Below are positions 43,258 through 51,882 of a DNA stretch of 64,000 bases, piece by piece. The notes under the pieces are model-generated. The model searched no databases. It saw only the letters and a list, made by a program, of their open reading frames with translations, and was not told the origin of the DNA. This DNA is from Serratia nevei (GTDB lineage: Bacteria > Pseudomonadota > Gammaproteobacteria > Enterobacterales > Enterobacteriaceae), in assembly GCF_024160145.1 (NCBI RefSeq), contig NZ_JAMYWQ010000001.1, positions 356,413 to 420,412 on the forward strand. The letters are read 5' to 3'. The position numbers were made by a program, and so were the translations under genes. The stretch's first letter is position 1; each line of letters starts with the position of its first letter.

Positions 43258-45334
43258 TCTGTTCGCCGCCTTTAAAAAAGACCGGATCTGGGATTTCGAC
43301 GGCGGGATCCATCCACCGGAAATGAAAACGCAGTCCAGCGGTGCGCCGCTGCGTGTCGCTCCCCTGCCCAAGACCTTTATCATCCCGCTGCAGCAGCATC
43401 TGGGGCCGGAAGGCGAGCTGTGCGTCAATGCCGGCGATCGGGTGTTGAAAGGCCAGCCGCTGACCGTCGGCCGTGGCCGCACCGTGCCGATACACGCCCC
43501 GACCTCGGGCACCGTCAGCGCCATCACGCCGCACATCACCGCTCACCCTTCCGGGCTGACGGAACTGTGCGTGATTATCGAGGCGGACGGGGAAGACCGC
43601 TGGTGCGAGCGCGATCCGCTGGCGGACTACCGCCAGGCGCCCGCCGCAGAGCTGATTCAACGTATTCATCAGGCCGGCATCGCCGGTCTGGGCGGCGCCG
43701 GTTTCCCGACCGCCAGCAAACTGCAGGGCGGCATGAGCGGCGTGGAAACGCTGATCCTCAACGCCGCCGAGTGCGAGCCTTACATCACCGCCGACGATCG
43801 CCTGATGCAGGAACATGCCGACCAGATCATCGAAGGCACGCAGATCCTGCAACACATTCTGCAACCCAAGGTCACGCTGATCGGCATCGAAGACAACAAA
43901 CCGGAGGCTATCGCGGCGCTGAAGCAGGCGCTGCGTGGCCAGTCCGGCATTGGGCTGCGCGTTATCCCGACTAAATACCCGTCCGGCGGCGCCAAGCAGC
44001 TGACCAAGATCCTGACCGGCAAGGAAGTGCCGCACGGCAAGCACTCTTCCGCCATCGGCGTGCTGATGCAAAACGTCGGCACCGCCTTCGCCATCAAGCG
44101 AGCGATCGTCGACGGCGAACCGCTGATTGAGCGCGTGGTGACCCTGACCGGCGACGCTATCGAGCGCCCGGGTAACCTGTGGGCGCGCATCGGCACGCCG
44201 GTGCAGCACCTGCTCGACTTCGCCGGTTTCCGCCCGCAGGCGCAGCAGATGGTGGTGATGGGCGGCCCGCTGATGGGCTTCACCCTGCCTGCGCTGAACG
44301 TGCCAATCGTCAAGATCAGCAACTGTATTCTGGCACCGACGGTCGATGAAATGACGCCGCAGGAGCCGGAGCAGTCCTGCATCCGCTGCGGTCTGTGCGT
44401 AGATGCTTGCCCTGCCGGGCTGCTGCCACAGCAGCTGTACTGGTTCAGCCGCGGCCAGGAACACGACAAGGCGCGCAACCACAATCTGTTTGACTGCATC
44501 GAATGCGGCGCCTGCGCGTTCGTCTGCCCCAGCAATATCCCGCTGGTGCAGTACTACCGCCAGGAAAAGGCCGAGATCAAGGCCATCGACCTGGAAGCCG
44601 CGCGCACCGCCGAGGCCAAGGCGCGCTACGAAGCCAAGCTGGCACGGCTGGAGCGCGAGAAGCTGGCACGCGAAGAGCGGCACAAAAAAGCCGCCGTCAA
44701 ACTGACCGACGACGATCAGGGCGCGGTGCAGGCCGCGCTGGCGCGCGTGCGCAGCAAAAATGCCGAAGCGGCGGTCACGCCGGTCGAAGGCCAACAGCCG
44801 GATAACAGCGAGATGATCGCCGCCCGCGAGGCGCGTAAAGCGCAGGCGCGTGAACGCCGCGCCCAGTTGGCGGCCGAAGCAGAGCAAGCCTCACCGGCCG
44901 TTTCCGGCGATGACGCGCGCAAAGCCGCCGTGGCCGCAGCGCTGGCCCGCGTGAAAGCACGCAAAGAAGCGCCGGCCGCAGATGGCACTGCTCCTGCCGT
45001 AACAGAGGACGATCCGCGTAAGGCGGCGGTCGCGGCGGCTATCGCCCGCGCCAAAGCCAAGAAAGCCGCGCAGCAGGCGGACGCCCCTGCTCCAGCGGAA
45101 ACGGCGCCGACAACCGCCGAGGAAGACCCGCGCAAGGCGGCGGTCGCGGCGGCTATCGCCCGCGCCAAAGCCAAGAAAGCGGCGCAGCAGGCGGACGCCC
45201 CTGCTCCAGCGGAAACGGCGCCGGCAACCGCCGAGGAAGACCCGCGCAAGGCGGCGGTCGCGGCGGCTATCGCCCGCGCCAAAGCCAAGAAAGCCGCCAG
45301 AGAATCGCTGGCGGCCGAAACGGAAGAAAAATGA
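43250..45334 (+). CDS. rsxC: RsxC, FMN/NADH-binding subunit with a repeat-rich tail
   Basis: 694 residues, with a repetitive tail of the kind that makes RsxC length vary. The N-terminal part (about 1-360) has the NADH/FMN-binding [13 protein letters not shown] and [17 protein letters not shown]. Two ferredoxin motifs, [12 protein letters not shown] and [12 protein letters not shown], lie at about 377-420. From about 440 the protein is charged, Ala/Lys-rich and predicted helical, ending in tandem 38-residue repeats beginning [18 protein letters not shown]. It accepts electrons from NADH in the complex. In E. coli rsxD follows directly; here a 1.3-kb insertion with an opposite-strand gene intervenes. 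Confidence 0.94.
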   Translation: MLNLFAAFKKDRIWDFDGGIHPPEMKTQSSGAPLRVAPLPKTFIIPLQQHLGPEGELCVNAGDRVLKGQPLTVGRGRTVPIHAPTSGTVSAITPHITAHPSGLTELCVIIEADGEDRWCERDPLADYRQAPAAELIQRIHQAGIAGLGGAGFPTASKLQGGMSGVETLILNAAECEPYITADDRLMQEHADQIIEGTQILQHILQPKVTLIGIEDNKPEAIAALKQALRGQSGIGLRVIPTKYPSGGAKQLTKILTGKEVPHGKHSSAIGVLMQNVGTAFAIKRAIVDGEPLIERVVTLTGDAIERPGNLWARIGTPVQHLLDFAGFRPQAQQMVVMGGPLMGFTLPALNVPIVKISNCILAPTVDEMTPQEPEQSCIRCGLCVDACPAGLLPQQLYWFSRGQEHDKARNHNLFDCIECGACAFVCPSNIPLVQYYRQEKAEIKAIDLEAARTAEAKARYEAKLARLEREKLAREERHKKAAVKLTDDDQGAVQAALARVRSKNAEAAVTPVEGQQPDNSEMIAAREARKAQARERRAQLAAEAEQASPAVSGDDARKAAVAAALARVKARKEAPAADGTAPAVTEDDPRKAAVAAAIARAKAKKAAQQADAPAPAETAPTTAEEDPRKAAVAAAIARAKAKKAAQQADAPAPAETAPATAEEDPRKAAVAAAIARAKAKKAARESLAAETEEK
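45011..45304 (+). repeat. 114-bp tandem repeats at the rsxC 3' end
   Basis: Two full units (45011-45124 and 45125-45238) and a partial third (from 45239) are nearly identical in DNA. Each encodes 38 residues starting [19 protein letters not shown] diverged copy ([18 protein letters not shown]) begins near 44910, and a further trace is near 44710. Near-identity at DNA level implies recent expansion or gene conversion. Confidence 0.9.
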
Positions 45335-45339
45335 TCGAC

Positions 45340-45369
45340 AGCGGCGCCGGGTTTACGCCGGGCGCTGCT
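45340..45369. terminator. Hairpin between rsxC and the Rob-like gene
   Basis: AGCGGCGCCGG (45340-45350) pairs imperfectly with CCGGGCGCTGCT (45358-45369). It lies in the 34-base convergent gap and could terminate rsxABC transcription before rsxDGE. No T-run follows. Confidence 0.4.
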
Positions 45370-46262
45370 TAATCGATAGAGATCAGGTAGGTGTAATCCA
45401 CCTCAATCTGACGCAGTTTGGATTCCGGGTTCCACTCTTTGGTTTGAATGATCTCCATTTCCATGCTGCCGCGCACCTCATCCTTCAGCCCCGGCATCAC
45501 ATGCGACATCAGGTAACCGAAAAACTGCAGACACTCTTTCGCCGTGCCCTTATGGTTGATCGAGATAAACTCGCGGCTCGGCAGATGGAAGGTGTCTATC
45601 TGATGGTTGGAAAGAATATCCTTTTTGTGTTCGGGATCGACCGCCATCACCAGCGTGGATGACAGCTCGTCGCCTTCCCCGGCATGAGGGGAGTAGATGC
45701 TGTAAATCCGCCGGCAGTCGACGTGCAACCCCTTGAAAAAATCGTTGAAAATCTCGTCCTTCATCGCCATGCAGGAAGAGTATTCCAGCTCCTGTTCGGA
45801 GGCGAAATCCAGCCGACGCGTGAAGCCAACCAGCTGCATCTCGGGCAGCGTCAGCCGCTTCACTTCCGGGTAATAGCCGGCGCCGTAGCTGGCTTCGAAG
45901 TTAAAGCGCGGCATCAGGTTTTTCACGTCCCAGTGCTCCATCGAGCGGTAACGGTTGGGAGTGATGTTGAAGCGCTGCTTAAACATGCGGGTAAAGGTCT
46001 GCTGCGAGTCGAAGCCCAGCTCATCGGAAATGTCGATGATCGAGCGACGAGTGATGCGCAGCGCCACCGCGGCGCGCGTCAGGATGCGCGAACGGATATA
46101 GGTGGCGAGTTGAATGCCGGTAATACGCTTGAATTTACGCTGCAGATGCCACTTGGAATAGCCCGAAATACGCGCAACTTCATCCAGGTTTGGCCGCTTC
46201 TCCAGATGTATCTCCACCCACTCAATTAGCTCTTCAATAAAAAAAATGTCTTCATTTGTCAT
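45369..46262 (-). CDS. AraC-family regulator with GyrI-like domain, Rob-like
   Basis: 297 residues, against 289 in E. coli Rob. Two helix-turn-helix motifs occupy about 9-107: LDEVARISGYSKWHLQRKFKRITG and IIDISDELGFDSQQTFTRMFKQRF, with TPNRYR. The C-terminal half has the Rob/GyrI pattern: LPEMQLVGFTRR, then FNDFFKG, and GTAKECLQFFGYLMSHVMPGLKDE near the end. Rob activates the mar/sox/rob regulon on binding small ligands. It lies on the opposite strand between rsxC and rsxD and looks AT-richer than its neighbours. It is divergent from rsxD across 364 bases, so it may control rsxDGE. Confidence 0.85.
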   Translation of the reverse strand: MTNEDIFFIEELIEWVEIHLEKRPNLDEVARISGYSKWHLQRKFKRITGIQLATYIRSRILTRAAVALRITRRSIIDISDELGFDSQQTFTRMFKQRFNITPNRYRSMEHWDVKNLMPRFNFEASYGAGYYPEVKRLTLPEMQLVGFTRRLDFASEQELEYSSCMAMKDEIFNDFFKGLHVDCRRIYSIYSPHAGEGDELSSTLVMAVDPEHKKDILSNHQIDTFHLPSREFISINHKGTAKECLQFFGYLMSHVMPGLKDEVRGSMEMEIIQTKEWNPESKLRQIEVDYTYLISID

Positions 46263-46626
46263 TATTATGGATTCACTAACTCAATAATGTCGCGATAGTA
46301 ACCTACACAGATTATGTGAAAGTTGTTATTTTGTGCGAAAACTTGGAGAAAAATCATATCTCATTCATACGGTTACCCGGTTTTGTGCGGTCGATAGCGG
46401 CACAAGTTCCACTGACAATTCCTCACGTTAGCCCATTTTCCGGCCAAAAAAAAATCAAATTGCATTGCCCCGATCGCCGCGAATGCGGAAAGCCGAATAC
46501 CCCTATGATTAAGGCGTATTACCCTCGCGCCGAATCAGGTAGAATGCTCGGCTATCATTTTTGCCGCGCCCGCAGAACGGCGCATCGAAACTGCCGCAGG
46601 CGCGGCGCAGAAGGTATCGTTACTCT
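46263..46626. other. Divergent regulatory region between the Rob-like gene and rsxD
   Basis: 364 bases without a gene. The part to about 46530 is clearly AT-richer than the surrounding operon; the last 100 bases return to typical GC. It must hold promoters for the Rob-like gene and, if rsxABC transcripts stop earlier, for rsxDGE-nth. I cannot place a convincing marbox. GGCACAAGTTCC at 46399-46410 is only a weak partial match. Confidence 0.5.
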
Positions 46627-47712
46627 ATGAAGTTCAGGCCGGTATCACCCACAGCCGCCAAAGGCTTACACATCGCCAGCTCGCCGTTCACCCACAACCA
46701 GCAAAGCACCAGCCGCATCATGCTGTGGGTCATGTTGGCGTGCATTCCCGGCATCGCGGCACAGATTTGGTTCTTCGGCTACGGCGTGCTGATTCAGGTG
46801 GCGCTGGCGGCGATCGTCGCGCTGGCGGCAGAAGGCGCTATCCTCAGGCTGCGCAAGCTGCCGGTACGCAGCCGGCTGGCGGATAACTCCGCCCTGCTGA
46901 CCGCGCTGCTGCTCGGCATCAGCCTGCCGCCGCTGGCCCCGTGGTGGATGATCGTCATCGGCACTTTCTTCGCCATCGTCATCGCCAAGCAGCTTTACGG
47001 CGGCCTCGGGCAGAACCCGTTCAACCCGGCGATGGTCGGTTACGTGGTGCTGCTGATCTCCTTCCCGGTACAGATGACCAGTTGGCTGCCGCCGGATGAG
47101 CTGCGCGCCACCGCGCTGTCGCTCCACGACACGCTGCTGGCCATTTTCAGCGGCCATACCTCGCAAGGCGCGACGCTGCACGAACTGCAGATGGGCGTGG
47201 ACGGCATCAGCCAGGCCACACCGCTTGACGGCTTCAAAACCGGCCTGCGCAGCGGCCACAGCGTAGAACAGGTGTTGCAGCAGCCGCTGTTCGGCGGCGC
47301 GCTGGCCGGCATCGGCTGGCAGTGGGTCAACCTCGGCTTCCTGGCCGGCGGCCTGTTTATGCTGGCGCGCCGCCTGATCCATTGGCAGATCCCTTTCAGC
47401 ATGTTGGCCGCCATCGCCTTCTGTTCCGGCCTGGCCTGGTGGATCGATCCGGCGCATCAGGCTTCGCCGCTGATCCACCTGTTCTCCGGCGCCAGCATGC
47501 TGGGCGCGTTCTTTATCGCCACCGATCCGGTCAGCGCCTCCACCACGCCGAAGGGCCGCCTGATCTACGGCGCGCTGATCGGCGTGCTGGTGTGGTTGAT
47601 CCGCGTCTATGGCGGCTACCCCGACGGCGTGGCCTTCGCCGTGCTGCTCGCCAACATCACCGTCCCGTTAATCGACCACTACACGCAGCCACGCGTGTAC
47701 GGCCATCGCTAA
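46627..47712 (+). CDS. rsxD: RsxD, flavin-bearing membrane subunit of the Rsx complex
   Basis: 361 residues with about nine membrane segments. Typical features are [19 protein letters not shown] at the N-terminus, [11 protein letters not shown], and the covalent FMN region [15 protein letters not shown] (Thr about 198). [17 protein letters not shown] follows. ATG at 46627 (MKFRPVSPT) is chosen from the family. Unlike the usual operon, its upstream neighbour is an opposite-strand regulator, so it needs its own promoter or a read-through transcript antisense to that gene. Confidence 0.94.
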   Translation: MKFRPVSPTAAKGLHIASSPFTHNQQSTSRIMLWVMLACIPGIAAQIWFFGYGVLIQVALAAIVALAAEGAILRLRKLPVRSRLADNSALLTALLLGISLPPLAPWWMIVIGTFFAIVIAKQLYGGLGQNPFNPAMVGYVVLLISFPVQMTSWLPPDELRATALSLHDTLLAIFSGHTSQGATLHELQMGVDGISQATPLDGFKTGLRSGHSVEQVLQQPLFGGALAGIGWQWVNLGFLAGGLFMLARRLIHWQIPFSMLAAIAFCSGLAWWIDPAHQASPLIHLFSGASMLGAFFIATDPVSASTTPKGRLIYGALIGVLVWLIRVYGGYPDGVAFAVLLANITVPLIDHYTQPRVYGHR

Positions 47713-47721
47713 GGAGCCGCC

Positions 47722-48351
47722 ATGCTGAATTCCATGAGAAAGCACGGCACCACGCTGGCGGTGTTCGCGGCGGTCACCACCGGCCTGACCGCCGTGGTTT
47801 ACGCCCTGACGAAAACCACCATCGCCCATCAGGCGGCGCTGCAGCAAAAAGCGCTGCTCGATCAGGTGGTGCCGCCGGAGAACTACGACAACGTCATGCA
47901 GAACGAATGCTTCCTGGTCAGCGATCCGGCGCTGGGCGACGGCGCGCCGCACCGCTTGTACCTGGCGCGCAAAAATGGGCAACCGACCGCCGCCGCGCTG
48001 GAAACCACCGCGCCGGACGGCTACTCCGGCGCCATCAAGCTGCTGGTCGGCGCCGATTTCAACGGCACGGTGCTCGGCACCCGGGTGATTGAGCATCACG
48101 AAACCCCGGGGCTGGGGGACAAAATCGAACTGCGCATTTCCGACTGGATTTCCTTCTTCAGCGGCAAGAAAATCGAAGGCCCGGACGATAAGCGCTGGGC
48201 GGTGAAGAAAGACGGCGGCATGTTCGACCAGTTCACCGGCGCTACCATCACCCCGCGAGCGGTGGTCAATGCGGTACGCCGCACGGCGTTGTATATGGAA
48301 ACGCTGCCGCCTAAACTTGAAAGCTTACCTGCGTGTGGAGCCAGCGAATGA
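47722..48351 (+). CDS. rsxG: RsxG, periplasmic flavin-binding subunit of the Rsx complex
   Basis: 209 residues. A single N-terminal membrane helix (about 10-30) precedes a periplasmic domain. The covalent FMN site is in [18 protein letters not shown] (Thr in TGAT, about 175). [18 protein letters not shown] and [12 protein letters not shown] are conserved family blocks. It passes electrons to membrane subunits. It overlaps rsxE by 4 bases. Confidence 0.94.
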   Translation: MLNSMRKHGTTLAVFAAVTTGLTAVVYALTKTTIAHQAALQQKALLDQVVPPENYDNVMQNECFLVSDPALGDGAPHRLYLARKNGQPTAAALETTAPDGYSGAIKLLVGADFNGTVLGTRVIEHHETPGLGDKIELRISDWISFFSGKKIEGPDDKRWAVKKDGGMFDQFTGATITPRAVVNAVRRTALYMETLPPKLESLPACGASE

Positions 48352-49046
48352 GTGAAGCCAAAGAATTGATCGTCCAGGGGCTGTGGAAAAACAACTCCGC
48401 CCTGGTACAGCTGCTGGGCATGTGTCCGCTGCTGGCGGTGACCTCCACCGTCACCAATGCGCTCGGCCTGGGGCTGGCCACCACGCTGGTGCTGACGCTG
48501 ACCAACGCCTCCATCTCCGCGGTGCGCCGCTGGGTGCCGAGCGAGGTGCGTATTCCGATCTACGTGATGATCATCGCCGCGGTGGTGAGCATCGTGCAGA
48601 TGCTGATCAACGCCTATGCCTTCGGCCTGTATCAGTCGCTCGGCATCTTTATTCCGTTGATCGTAACCAACTGCATCGTGGTGGGCCGCGCCGAAGCGGT
48701 GGCCGCCAAGAAGCCGGTCGGCCTCTCGGCGCTGGACGGCATGGCCATCGGCCTCGGCGCCACCGGCGTGATGGTGACGCTGGGCTCGATGCGCGAACTG
48801 TTGGGCAACGGCACACTGTTCGACGGCGCCGATCAGCTGCTGGGCGGCTGGGCCAAGTCGCTGCGCATCGAAGTGGTGCATTTCGACAGCCCGTTCCTGC
48901 TGGCGATGCTGCCGCCGGGCGCCTTTATCGGCCTCGGGCTGCTGCTGGCGGTCAAATACCTGATCGACGAAAAAATGAAGGCGCGCAAAGCCCGCGCCGT
49001 GGCGGTGGAACCGCTGCTGGAACAAGGACGTGCTGAGAAGGCCTGA
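48348..49046 (+). CDS. rsxE: RsxE, membrane subunit of the Rsx complex
   Basis: 232 residues with six membrane segments, a pseudo-symmetric partner of RsxA ([40 protein letters not shown]). Conserved Cys in both inverted halves bind an iron-sulfur cluster in the membrane. Start at 48348 is set by the ATGA overlap with rsxG. The final base of its stop is the first base of the nth start. Confidence 0.94.
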   Translation: MSEAKELIVQGLWKNNSALVQLLGMCPLLAVTSTVTNALGLGLATTLVLTLTNASISAVRRWVPSEVRIPIYVMIIAAVVSIVQMLINAYAFGLYQSLGIFIPLIVTNCIVVGRAEAVAAKKPVGLSALDGMAIGLGATGVMVTLGSMRELLGNGTLFDGADQLLGGWAKSLRIEVVHFDSPFLLAMLPPGAFIGLGLLLAVKYLIDEKMKARKARAVAVEPLLEQGRAEKA

Positions 49047-49687
49047 TGAACAAGCAGAAGCGACTGGAAATTCTGACCCGGCTGCGCGACAACAATCCGC
49101 ATCCGACCACCGAGCTGGTGTATACCACGCCGTTTGAGCTGCTGATTGCGGTGCTGCTGTCTGCGCAAGCCACCGACGTGAGCGTCAACAAGGCGACCGC
49201 CAGGCTTTATCCGGTCGCCAACACCCCCGCCGCCATGCTGGCGCTGGGGGTTGATGGCGTCAAGGAGTACATCAAGACCATCGGCCTGTTCAACAGCAAG
49301 GCCGAAAACGTGATCAAAACCTGCCGCATGCTGCTGGAACTGCACGGCGGCGAAGTGCCGGAGGATCGCGCTGCGCTGGAAGCGCTGCCGGGCGTCGGCC
49401 GCAAGACCGCCAACGTGGTGCTCAACACCGCCTTCGGCTGGGCCACCATCGCCGTCGACACCCATATCTTCCGGGTGTGCAATCGCACCCACTTCGCGCC
49501 GGGCAAGAACGTCGATCAGGTGGAAGAGAAGCTGTTGAAGGTGGTGCCCGCCGAATTCAAGGTCGATTGCCACCATTGGCTGATCCTGCACGGCCGCTAC
49601 ACCTGCATCGCGCGCAAACCGCGCTGCGGATCCTGCATTATCGAAGACCTGTGCGAGTATAAAGAAAAGGTTTATCCGGAATCCTGA
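49046..49687 (+). CDS. nth: Endonuclease III
   Basis: 213 residues. The helix-hairpin-helix is LPGVGRKTANVV (about 113-124), with catalytic Lys in GRKTA and Asp in AVDTHIFRV (about 138). The C-terminal 4Fe-4S loop is C-x6-C-x2-C-x5-C in CIARKPRCGSCIIEDLC. It removes oxidised pyrimidines and nicks abasic sites. It is the last gene of the rsx operon, starting within the rsxE stop, as in E. coli. Confidence 0.96.
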   Translation: MNKQKRLEILTRLRDNNPHPTTELVYTTPFELLIAVLLSAQATDVSVNKATARLYPVANTPAAMLALGVDGVKEYIKTIGLFNSKAENVIKTCRMLLELHGGEVPEDRAALEALPGVGRKTANVVLNTAFGWATIAVDTHIFRVCNRTHFAPGKNVDQVEEKLLKVVPAEFKVDCHHWLILHGRYTCIARKPRCGSCIIEDLCEYKEKVYPES

Positions 49688-49690
49688 GTC

Positions 49691-49720
49691 TGTGGGGTGC
49701 GGCAAACCGTACCCCACCGC
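49691..49720 (+). terminator. Candidate hairpin after nth
   Basis: GTGGGGTGCGG (49692-49702) and CCGTACCCCAC (49707-49717) pair around CAAA with a single G-T wobble. Only a C/T-rich tail follows. Confidence 0.45.
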
Positions 49721-50291
49721 GTCCTTTCCCCCGCCAACGCTTCTTTTTTATCAGAAATGTGATATCGCGCAGCAGTAACCCCGGCGTTATCGCGGTTTTC
49801 AGTGAAAAACTCAGTGTCGTGTTATTTTCAAGCGAAAAATTAGTCGAAAATTGCGGTGAACGTCACGCTTTCGGGATCACAAGGCGTTCACAAATGCCAG
49901 CCCCGTTTTCCTAAATTTCTATAATTTTACAAAACGCGCCATATACACAACATTCCAACGGATTAATAACCGTCAATACACTGATGCGCTAAAAAATAGC
50001 AATTCAGCAGAATATATCCCTGTTTAAAATCCGTATAGCTTTTAATCAAAACAAAAAATCGGTAAACCATTAAAACCCGAAAGTTAATACTGCATAACAT
50101 TTGCAACATCACAGCATAATCCTGCGGGAGTGAAATGTAACCGAATATGACAAACTGCTTGCCACGTTGACAAAGATAGTGAACATTAACCGCCGTCCCC
50201 ATCCTATAACAACGCAAAAGGATGCCGTTCCGCATCAACTTTTGTACTTTCCCGTCCTCCAAAGACGGGCTGCGAAAAAACAGAGGTACCA
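49721..50291. other. Long AT-rich region upstream of dtpA
   Basis: About 570 bases with no gene I can support. A 113-codon minus-strand frame (49963-50304) lies in the AT-rich part, overlaps the dtpA start and has no family likeness. An inverted repeat GTGAACG (49856-49862) / CGTTCAC (49885-49891) stands out. The region probably holds a dtpA promoter far upstream; E. coli dtpA is OmpR-dependent. Confidence 0.5.
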
Positions 50292-51806
50292 GTGTCAACA
50301 GCAAACAACCAACACCCGGAGAGCGTGAGCCTTAACGCGTTCAAACAGCCGAAAGCGTTCTATCTGATCTTCTCGATCGAACTGTGGGAGCGTTTCGGCT
50401 ATTACGGCCTGCAGGGCATCATGGCGGTTTATCTGGTCAAGATGCTCGGCATGAGCGAAGCCGATTCCATCACCCTGTTCTCTTCCTTCAGCGCCCTGGT
50501 ATACGGCTTCGTCGCCATCGGCGGCTGGCTGGGCGACAAGGTGCTGGGCGCCAAGCGCGTGATCGTGCTCGGCGCGCTGGTGCTGGCCGCCGGTTACGCC
50601 ATGGTGGCTTACTCCGGCCACGACATCTTCTGGGTCTACATGGGTATGGCGACCATCGCCGTGGGCAGCGGCCTGTTCAAGGCCAACCCGTCCTCCCTGC
50701 TGTCCACCTGCTATGAGAAAGACGATCCGCGTATCGACGGCGCCTTCACCATGTACTACATGTCGGTGAACATCGGTTCCTTCTTCTCCATGCTGGCCAC
50801 CCCGTGGCTGGCGGCGAAATACGGCTGGAGCGTGGCGTTCTCCCTGAGCGTGGTCGGCATGCTGATCACCCTGGTCAACTTTATGATGTGCCACAAGTGG
50901 GTGAAGGAAAACGGTTCCAAGCCTGACTTCAAGCCGCTGCATCTGCCGAAACTGCTGATGGTGCTGGTCGGCATCGTGGCGCTGATCGCCGTGTCCAGCT
51001 GGCTGCTGCACTACCAGGTGATCGCGCGCTGGGCGCTGGCCCTCGTTTCCGCCGGTATCGTATTGGTGTTCGCCAAGGAAACCTTCGCCCTGCACGGCGC
51101 CGCACGCCGCAAGATGATCGTCGCCTTCCTGCTGATGCTGGAAGCGGTGGTGTTCTTCGTGCTGTACAGCCAGATGCCAACCTCGCTGAACTTCTTCGCC
51201 ATCCATAACGTGGAACACAGCATCTTCGGCGTTGCCTTCGAGCCGGAGCAGTATCAGGCGCTGAACCCGTTCTGGATCATGCTCGCCAGCCCGATTCTGG
51301 CCGCGCTGTATAACAAAATGGGCGATCGCCTGCCGATGCCGCACAAGTTCGCTTTCGGCATGATCCTTTGCTCCTGCGCCTTCCTGGTGCTGCCATGGGG
51401 CGCCAGCTTCGCCAACGAACAGGGCATCGTGTCGGTCAACTGGCTGATCCTGAGCTACGCGCTGCAGAGCATCGGCGAGCTGATGATTTCCGGCCTGGGT
51501 CTGGCGATGGTGGCACAGCTGGTGCCGCAGCGTCTGATGGGCTTCATCATGGGCTCCTGGTTCCTGACCACCGCCGCCGCCGCGCTGATCGCCGGTAAGG
51601 TTGCCGGTCTGACCGCCGTCCCGAGCGACATCAACGATGCGCACGCTTCGCTGGCCATCTACAGCCATGTGTTTATGCAGATCGGCATCGTCACCGCCGT
51701 CATCGCTATCCTGATGATGCTGACCGCGCCGAAGCTGTACCGCATGACGCTGGACACCACCGAAGACGCCAATCAGAAAGCGCAGGAAGCCACCGCGGCT
51801 CGCTGA
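50292..51806 (+). CDS. dtpA: DtpA (TppB), proton-dependent di- and tripeptide transporter
   Basis: 504 residues with 14 membrane segments, matching E. coli DtpA. The POT signature ExxERFxYY is seen in [10 protein letters not shown] (about 31-40), and [10 protein letters not shown] and [10 protein letters not shown] follow. It imports di- and tripeptides with protons. The start is GTG ([25 protein letters not shown]), aligned with the E. coli start. A strong terminator follows. Confidence 0.95.
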   Translation: MSTANNQHPESVSLNAFKQPKAFYLIFSIELWERFGYYGLQGIMAVYLVKMLGMSEADSITLFSSFSALVYGFVAIGGWLGDKVLGAKRVIVLGALVLAAGYAMVAYSGHDIFWVYMGMATIAVGSGLFKANPSSLLSTCYEKDDPRIDGAFTMYYMSVNIGSFFSMLATPWLAAKYGWSVAFSLSVVGMLITLVNFMMCHKWVKENGSKPDFKPLHLPKLLMVLVGIVALIAVSSWLLHYQVIARWALALVSAGIVLVFAKETFALHGAARRKMIVAFLLMLEAVVFFVLYSQMPTSLNFFAIHNVEHSIFGVAFEPEQYQALNPFWIMLASPILAALYNKMGDRLPMPHKFAFGMILCSCAFLVLPWGASFANEQGIVSVNWLILSYALQSIGELMISGLGLAMVAQLVPQRLMGFIMGSWFLTTAAAALIAGKVAGLTAVPSDINDAHASLAIYSHVFMQIGIVTAVIAILMMLTAPKLYRMTLDTTEDANQKAQEATAAR

Positions 51807-51830
51807 TCGCCGGCAGATTGCGCGTAAATA

Positions 51831-51860
51831 AAAACACCGGGGTTAACGCCCCGGTGTTTT
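51831..51860. terminator. Bidirectional terminator between dtpA and the S9 peptidase
   Basis: AAAACACCGGGG (51831-51842) pairs perfectly with CCCCGGTGTTTT (51849-51860) around TTAACG. There is a T-run after it on the plus strand and a TTTTATTTA tail on the minus strand. Confidence 0.9.
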
Positions 51861-51882
51861 TTTATGCCTGCAAGAAAAAGGC

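Noticed and set aside
44716..45288. 190-codon alanine-rich frame antisense to the rsxC tail
   Set aside because: Produced by the repetitive Ala/Lys coding of rsxC on the other strand.
45011..45304. Possible CRISPR-like array
   Set aside because: Repeats are 114 bp, contiguous and in frame within rsxC; no spacers.
46399..46410. Possible marbox in the Rob-like/rsxD intergenic region
   Set aside because: Only the GCAC core fits; the rest of the consensus is not met.
49963..50304. 113-codon minus-strand frame upstream of dtpA
   Set aside because: Lies in AT-rich DNA, crosses the dtpA start and resembles no family.
50295..51668. 457-codon frame antisense to dtpA
   Set aside because: His/Gln/Arg-rich composition expected from reading a membrane protein gene backwards.
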